In this document: piece by piece, positions 6,283 through 10,342 of the stretch
Layout of the letters: each line of letters begins with the position of its first letter
How positions within the stretch are numbered: position 1 is the first letter of the stretch
NCBI GenBank assembly: GCA_000432575.1
Contig: HF996824.1
Span: forward strand, 1 to 10,342
From: Clostridium sp. CAG:762
GTDB lineage: Bacteria; Bacillota_I; Bacilli_A; RF39; UBA660
Direction of reading: 5' to 3'
Length of the DNA stretch: 10,342 nucleotides
Made by a program: the position numbers and the translations under genes
Notes under the pieces: model-generated
Database searches by the model: none
Told to the model about the DNA's origin: nothing
The model's input: the letters and a program-made list of their open reading frames with translations, nothing else

Positions 6283-6306
6283 ATTTATAAAAAAGGAGGA
6301 AACAAT

Positions 6307-9300
6307 ATGTTTAAAGAATTAAAAAAAGGAGAAATATCAAAAATTGAAAGTGAGTATTCTAATTTTTTTATAGAAGATAAAATTTTAGAAAAATCAATTG
6401 AAAAAGGTAAAGACTATTTTGTTTTTTATGATGGACCTGCCACGGCAAATGGCATGCCAGGTTTACATCATATGGTTGCTAAATTTTTAAAGGATGCATT
6501 TTGTAAATACAAAACAATGCAGGGATTTAAAGTAATAAGAAAAATAGGATGGGATACCCATGGATTACCAGTTGAAGTACAAGTAGAAAAAAAATTAGGA
6601 TTCACCGATAAGAAAAATATTGAAAAATTCGGGATTAAAGAATTCAACGAAGAATGTCGCAAGGCAGTATGGGAAAATGAAAAAGCATTTAGTGATCTAA
6701 CTAAGAAGATGGGACAATTTATTGATTTAGAGCATCCTTATGTTACTTATGATAATAATTATATTGAAACCGAATGGTGGATTTTAAAGAAATTTTTTGA
6801 TGAAGGACTATTTTATGAAGGACATAAAATATTACCATATTGTCCTAGATGTGGAACAGGATTAGCATCACATGAAGTAGCCCAAGGGTATAAAGAAATA
6901 TCTGTTGATACAGTAATTGTACCAATGAAGAAGAAGAATGATGATGTTTATTTCTTAGTTTGGACGACAACTCCATGGACCCTAATTGCCAACGTTGCCT
7001 TATGTGTTAACCCTGATGAAACATATATAGAAGTATTAAGTCAAGGATATAAATTTATCGTGGCCAAAAAACTTGCTTCTAAAGTACTTGGCGATGACTT
7101 TGAAATATTAAAAGAATATAAAGGAAAAGACTTAGAATATATAGAATATGAACAACTAATTCCAAGCCTAAAAGTAGATAAAAAAGCATTCTATATAACT
7201 TGTGATAATTATGTTACCATGGAAGATGGTACTGGTATCGTACATTTAGCCCCAGCCTTTGGTCAAGATGACTATAACGTAGGAAAAAAATATGATTTAC
7301 CATATTTAAATCCAGTTGATGATACAGGAAAATATATTGAAGGCTTATGGAAAGGAAGAAACGTATTTGACGTAGATATTGATGTTATCAAATACTTAAA
7401 AGAAAATGATAAACTATTTAAAAAAATAAAAATGATACATAATTATCCACATTGTTGGAGATGTGATAGCCCATTACTATACTATTCTAAACCATCATTC
7501 TATTTAGAAATAACTAAAATAAAAGATAAAATAATAGAAGAAAATAAAAAAGTAAAATGGTATCCTGATTACGTTGGAGAAAAAAGATTTGGTAATTGGT
7601 TAACCAACTTAAATGACTGGGCGATATCAAGAAACAGATATTGGGGAACACCACTTCCTTTATGGAGATGTGAATGTGGTCATGATATCATGATAGGATC
7701 TAGAAAAGAACTCATTGAAAAATCAATTGAAAAAGTAAGTGAAACCATTGATTTACATCGACCTTATGTTGATGATATCCATATCAAATGTCCTAAATGT
7801 GGTAAGATTATGAATAGGGTAACCGATGTAATTGATTGTTGGTTTGATTCAGGAGCAATGCCATTTGCCCAATATCATTACCCATTTGAAAACATCGAAA
7901 CCTTCAACAATCAATTTCCAGCGGATTTCATCGCGGAAGGAATTGATCAAACAAGAGGATGGTTTTATTCATTACTAGTAATATCTACCTTTGTAAAAGG
8001 ATGTTCTCCATATAAAAACGTTTTAGTAAACGAATTATTACTTGATAAAAATGGTCAGAAAATGCATAAAAGTAAAGGTAATGCCATTGAACCATTTTCC
8101 ACAATAAAAAAATATGGAGCCGATACCGTAAGATTCTATTTACCTTATGTCTCACCGGTATGGACACCATTAAAATTCGACGAAGCAGGACTAAAAGAAG
8201 TATATTCTAAATTTTTTAATCCTCTAAAAAACACTTATACCTTCTTCCAAATGTATGCTAATATTGACAACATTGATCCAAGAAACTTCAAAGTAAATTA
8301 TAATGATTTAGAAGAAATAGATAAATGGTTACTATCTAAATATAACAACCTAATTAAAGATGTAACAAATGCTTATGAAGAATATGATTTAAACAAAGTA
8401 GTAAAAAATATAACTGATTTTGTTAGTGAAGATTTATCTAATTGGTATATTAGAAGAAATAGACAAAGATTTTGGAAAAGTGCTTTAGATAATTCCAAAA
8501 AAGGAGTATATCAAGTAACATATGAAGTATTAATAGGCATAACAAAGTTAGTCGCACCTATTGTACCATTCATAAGTGAAGAAATATATCAAAATCTAAC
8601 AGATAAAGAATCAGTCCACCTAAGTGATTTTCCTAAATGCAATGAAGAACTAATTAATATCGAATTAGAAAATAAAATGGAATTAGTTAGAAATTTAATA
8701 TCACTAGGAAGAAACGTAAGAGAAGAAACTAAAATAAAAGTAAGACAACCATTAAGTGAAGTTATCTTAGATGGTAAAAACGAAAATATCCTTAGTGATG
8801 TAGTTAATCTAATAAAAGAAGAATTAAATGTAAAAAATGTATTATTTGTTAAAAATATAACTGATTACATGAACTTATCTGTAAAACCTAATTTCAAAAA
8901 TGCTGGTAGTATATTTGGTTCTAAAATTAAAGACTTTTCTAATTATCTGTCCAATTTAAGTGAGAAAGAAATTATATCTATTCAAAATGGAGAATCCAAA
9001 TATTTTGAAGATATCCTTATCAATAATGATTTAATTGATGTTAGAATAAGTGCTAAAGAAGGATTCAATGTTGCATCAATAAATAATAATTTTATTATTT
9101 TAAATACTACAATAACTGAAGATTTATTAAATGAAGGACTTGCTAGAGAAGTAGTAAGCAAAGTACAAAACTTAAGAAAAACATTAGGCTTTGATGTTGA
9201 AAATAGAATAAACATATACTATGATGCTAGTTTAGAATTTGATAAACATATTAAAAATTATATACCTTATATTAAAGATGAAACCTTATGTGTTAACTTA

Positions 9301-9378
9301 ATAAAAGAAACTTTAGACACTGAAACTATTAAAATAAATGACTATGATGTTAAATTTAGATTAGAAAAGAATAATTAG
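6307..9378 (+). CDS. ileS: Isoleucyl-tRNA synthetase, type 2 (eukaryote-like)
   Basis: This class I synthetase charges tRNA-Ile with isoleucine. It is 1023 aa, longer than usual bacterial type-1 enzymes (about 920). FVFYDGPATANGMPGLHH (38-55) is the signature region; the first HIGH histidine is replaced, giving GLHH, as in type-2 enzymes. GWDTHGLPVE (81-90) follows. Zn-type cysteines occur at C179/C182, C383/C386 and C455/C457/C495/C498. WTTTPWTL begins the editing domain. KMHKS (585-589) is the second ATP motif. An anticodon-binding helical region (WLLSKYNNL...NWYIRRNRQRFW) and a long C-terminal domain of the type-2 form (GLAREVVSKVQNLRK) complete it. ATG 6307 is preferred over the ATG at 6265, which lies in the terminator hairpin; AAGGAGG sits 7 nt upstream. 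Expression is controlled by the T-box leader. Type-2 enzymes are generally mupirocin-tolerant (family knowledge). Confidence 0.96.
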   Translation: MFKELKKGEISKIESEYSNFFIEDKILEKSIEKGKDYFVFYDGPATANGMPGLHHMVAKFLKDAFCKYKTMQGFKVIRKIGWDTHGLPVEVQVEKKLGFTDKKNIEKFGIKEFNEECRKAVWENEKAFSDLTKKMGQFIDLEHPYVTYDNNYIETEWWILKKFFDEGLFYEGHKILPYCPRCGTGLASHEVAQGYKEISVDTVIVPMKKKNDDVYFLVWTTTPWTLIANVALCVNPDETYIEVLSQGYKFIVAKKLASKVLGDDFEILKEYKGKDLEYIEYEQLIPSLKVDKKAFYITCDNYVTMEDGTGIVHLAPAFGQDDYNVGKKYDLPYLNPVDDTGKYIEGLWKGRNVFDVDIDVIKYLKENDKLFKKIKMIHNYPHCWRCDSPLLYYSKPSFYLEITKIKDKIIEENKKVKWYPDYVGEKRFGNWLTNLNDWAISRNRYWGTPLPLWRCECGHDIMIGSRKELIEKSIEKVSETIDLHRPYVDDIHIKCPKCGKIMNRVTDVIDCWFDSGAMPFAQYHYPFENIETFNNQFPADFIAEGIDQTRGWFYSLLVISTFVKGCSPYKNVLVNELLLDKNGQKMHKSKGNAIEPFSTIKKYGADTVRFYLPYVSPVWTPLKFDEAGLKEVYSKFFNPLKNTYTFFQMYANIDNIDPRNFKVNYNDLEEIDKWLLSKYNNLIKDVTNAYEEYDLNKVVKNITDFVSEDLSNWYIRRNRQRFWKSALDNSKKGVYQVTYEVLIGITKLVAPIVPFISEEIYQNLTDKESVHLSDFPKCNEELINIELENKMELVRNLISLGRNVREETKIKVRQPLSEVILDGKNENILSDVVNLIKEELNVKNVLFVKNITDYMNLSVKPNFKNAGSIFGSKIKDFSNYLSNLSEKEIISIQNGESKYFEDILINNDLIDVRISAKEGFNVASINNNFIILNTTITEDLLNEGLAREVVSKVQNLRKTLGFDVENRINIYYDASLEFDKHIKNYIPYIKDETLCVNLIKETLDTETIKINDYDVKFRLEKNN

Positions 9379-9395
9379 TTTCTTTTCTTTTTTTT
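9363..9395 (+). terminator. Intrinsic terminator overlapping the ileS stop codon
   Basis: AGAAAAGAA (9363-9371) pairs with TTCTTTTCT (9380-9388) around an 8-nt loop that contains the ileS TAG. Seven T (9389-9395) follow. The stem is weak (mostly A-T) but perfect. Confidence 0.65.
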
Positions 9396-9449
9396 GCTTT
9401 TGCTATTGCCTTTTAGTTCTTAAGAAAACACATAAAAAAAATATTATTC

Positions 9450-9478
9450 TTGAATATTATTAAATAATATTATATAAT
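9450..9478 (+). promoter_or_regulatory. Promoter of plsC with palindromic spacer
   Basis: TTGAAT (9450-9455), 17-nt spacer, perfect TATAAT (9473-9478). The spacer holds an inverted repeat AATATTATT-A-AATAATATT (9453-9471), placed where a repressor would block RNA polymerase. Function of the palindrome is inference. Confidence 0.7.
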
Positions 9479-9503
9479 TAGTTGTAGGAATAAGGTTGAT
9501 TTT

Positions 9504-10097
9504 ATGAATATAATGTATCGAATGGTTAAATGTATAGGTTATCCTATCTTTAAATTATTATATAGACCTAAAGTAATAGGTAAAGAGAATATACCCAATA
9601 GGGGTCCCGTCGTTCTAGCGGGAAATCATACTAGTAATTTTGACTGTGCCACTTTAATATGTTCTAACAAAAGAATAATACATTTTCTTGGTAAGAAAGA
9701 ATTATTTAATAAAGGAATTGGCAATTGGTTTTTTACTTCTATGGGTACTATACCAGTAGATAGAAGTCGTAAAAATCCTAATGCTATTAATGAAGCACTT
9801 AAGGTACTTAATAATAAACAAATAATTGGTATATTTCCTGAAGGTACAACTAGAAAAAATAAAGGAGAAATACTTCCCTTTAAATTTGGAGCGGTTTCTC
9901 TTGCTAAAAAGAGTAATGCTTTGATCGTACCATTTTCTATTACAGGTGAGTATAAAATATTTGGAAATAACCTAGTGATTAGATATGGCAAGGCATATAA
10001 AATAAAAGATGATGATTTAGCTAAAGAAAATGAATTATTAAGAAATAAAGTAATAAAATTAATTGGAGTAAGCGGTGAATATAACGAGCAAAAATAG
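9504..10097 (+). CDS. plsC: 1-acyl-sn-glycerol-3-phosphate acyltransferase (PlsC family)
   Basis: Membrane-associated enzyme that adds the second acyl chain to lysophosphatidic acid, giving phosphatidic acid for phospholipid synthesis. The 197-aa length suits short bacterial PlsC proteins. Seen motifs: NHTSNFD with the catalytic HX4D pair (H42, D47); GTIPVDRSR (81-89, motif II); FPEGTTR (111-117, motif III, glycerol-phosphate binding); ALIVPFSITG (motif IV). The N-terminus (MVKCIGYPIFKLLY) is a short hydrophobic membrane-contact helix. The ribosome site is weak: AAGGT (9492-9496), 7 nt before ATG 9504; an in-frame ATG at 9513 is possible. It has its own promoter after the ileS terminator. Its 3' end overlaps by 23 nt the start of the next, damaged gene. 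Confidence 0.93.
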   Translation: MNIMYRMVKCIGYPIFKLLYRPKVIGKENIPNRGPVVLAGNHTSNFDCATLICSNKRIIHFLGKKELFNKGIGNWFFTSMGTIPVDRSRKNPNAINEALKVLNNKQIIGIFPEGTTRKNKGEILPFKFGAVSLAKKSNALIVPFSITGEYKIFGNNLVIRYGKAYKIKDDDLAKENELLRNKVIKLIGVSGEYNEQK

Positions 10098-10342
10098 AAG
10101 AGATGCAGAATTAATTAAACAAGATAATGGAATATTTAATTTAATTTAATTTAATTTAATTTAATATATTATCTTAAACCTAAAAGGGCTTATGCTGAAG
10201 TATACCTTAATAAAAAGTTTGATGTTACTAATCTTGTTAAATATATGGAAAAATTAAAAGAAGAAGATAGTAGTTACACATATTTTCATTTATTTACAAC
10301 AACCTCGTTATTAGAATACATATTTTCTATTAGGGATTTGGA
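10075..10342 (+). pseudogene. CAT-fold (2-oxoacid dehydrogenase E2-type) acyltransferase-like gene, broken by TTTAA repeat, 3' truncated by window
   Basis: GTG 10075, with GGAG (10065-10068) 6 nt upstream, opens MNITSKNRRDAELIKQDNG and reaches the repeat, where TAA (10147-10149) stops it after 24 codons. Beyond the repeat, another frame continues to the window end: YYLKPKRAYAEVYLNKKFDV, then TNLVKYMEKLKEED, then TYFHLFTTTSLL. Together these resemble the N-terminal region of chloramphenicol-acetyltransferase-fold proteins (RRDGK...M..-P.R...E......D.TN......FH). The catalytic HHxxxDG would lie beyond the window. Reducing six TTTAA units to two joins both parts exactly (G-I-F-N-L-I-Y-Y-L-K-P), so the break is due to repeat expansion. 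With three or more units the stop persists. It may be a switched-off phase-variable gene, a recent pseudogene or an assembly error. The 23-nt overlap with plsC suggests co-expression. The substrate is unknown. Confidence 0.7.
10135..10164 (+). repeat. Pentanucleotide tandem repeat (TTTAA)x6
   Basis: Six exact copies of TTTAA, followed by TATATTA. It lies inside the reading frame of the CAT-like gene. A 5-nt unit shifts frame with each gain or loss, and every third unit brings an in-frame TAA. Confidence 0.95.

Noticed and set aside
6265..6306. Longer ileS start at ATG 6265
   Set aside because: That ATG lies in the T-box terminator hairpin, while AAGGAGG stands at the right distance from ATG 6307.
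9396..9449. Small gene between ileS and plsC
   Set aside because: No open frame with a ribosome site; only T-rich run-off from the terminator and a TTCTTAAGAA palindrome (9417-9426).
9626..9991. 121-codon minus-strand frame across plsC
   Set aside because: It is antisense to a clear PlsC with all motifs; no promoter or ribosome site found for it.
1..10342. Recoded TGA (Mycoplasma-type code)
   Set aside because: Genes run full length without internal TGA and use TGG for Trp; all complete genes stop with TAA or TAG. The avoidance of TGA stops is a small sample in AT-rich DNA.
1..10342. CRISPR array, tRNA, rRNA or insertion sequence
   Set aside because: No spaced direct repeats, cloverleaf or transposase-like frame seen on either strand.

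Overview
The window is strongly AT-rich and uses the standard code: all complete genes end in TAA or TAG and Trp is TGG. Strong AAGGAGG-type ribosome sites, a T-box leader, RNase J, SepF and DivIVA point to a low-GC Firmicute. The mix of genes fits an uncultured, gut-type lineage near Bacilli/Mollicutes (RF39-like), but the lineage is inference.

Layout. (1) 1-696 is the 3' part of a surface-type protein whose last ~50 codons change abruptly to GC-rich DNA. That patch has the codon pattern of a diversity-generating retroelement (DGR) variable repeat. (2) A bidirectional terminator separates it from a convergent RNase J gene (2410-734, minus). (3) Back-to-back promoters at 2485-2549 drive RNase J leftward and, rightward, a four-gene envelope operon: a lipoprotein, an acidic low-complexity protein, a DUF948/YtxG-like membrane protein and a YtxH-like protein. 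It ends at a terminator near 5026-5060. (4) sepF and divIVA follow with their own promoter. (5) A complete isoleucine T-box leader (ATC specifier, UGGU acceptor-pairing bulge, terminator) precedes ileS, which encodes a type-2 (eukaryote-like) isoleucyl-tRNA synthetase. (6) After a terminator, a promoter drives plsC (acyl-phosphate metabolism/phospholipid synthesis), overlapped at its 3' end by a CAT-fold acyltransferase-like gene. A run of six TTTAA units breaks that gene in this copy.

How the parts relate. The sepF-divIVA-ileS order is the relic of the Firmicute division cluster (ylmD-E-sepF-ylmG-H-divIVA-ileS), here without ylmG and ylmH. The envelope operon just upstream (lipoprotein plus membrane-anchored and coiled-coil small proteins) may serve the same cell-surface or division site. 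The two strongest leads are the DGR-like variable C-terminus at 571-693 and the pentanucleotide repeat at 10135-10164, which looks like a contingency or inactivation site. No reverse transcriptase, template repeat, tRNA, rRNA, CRISPR array or transposase is visible in the window.
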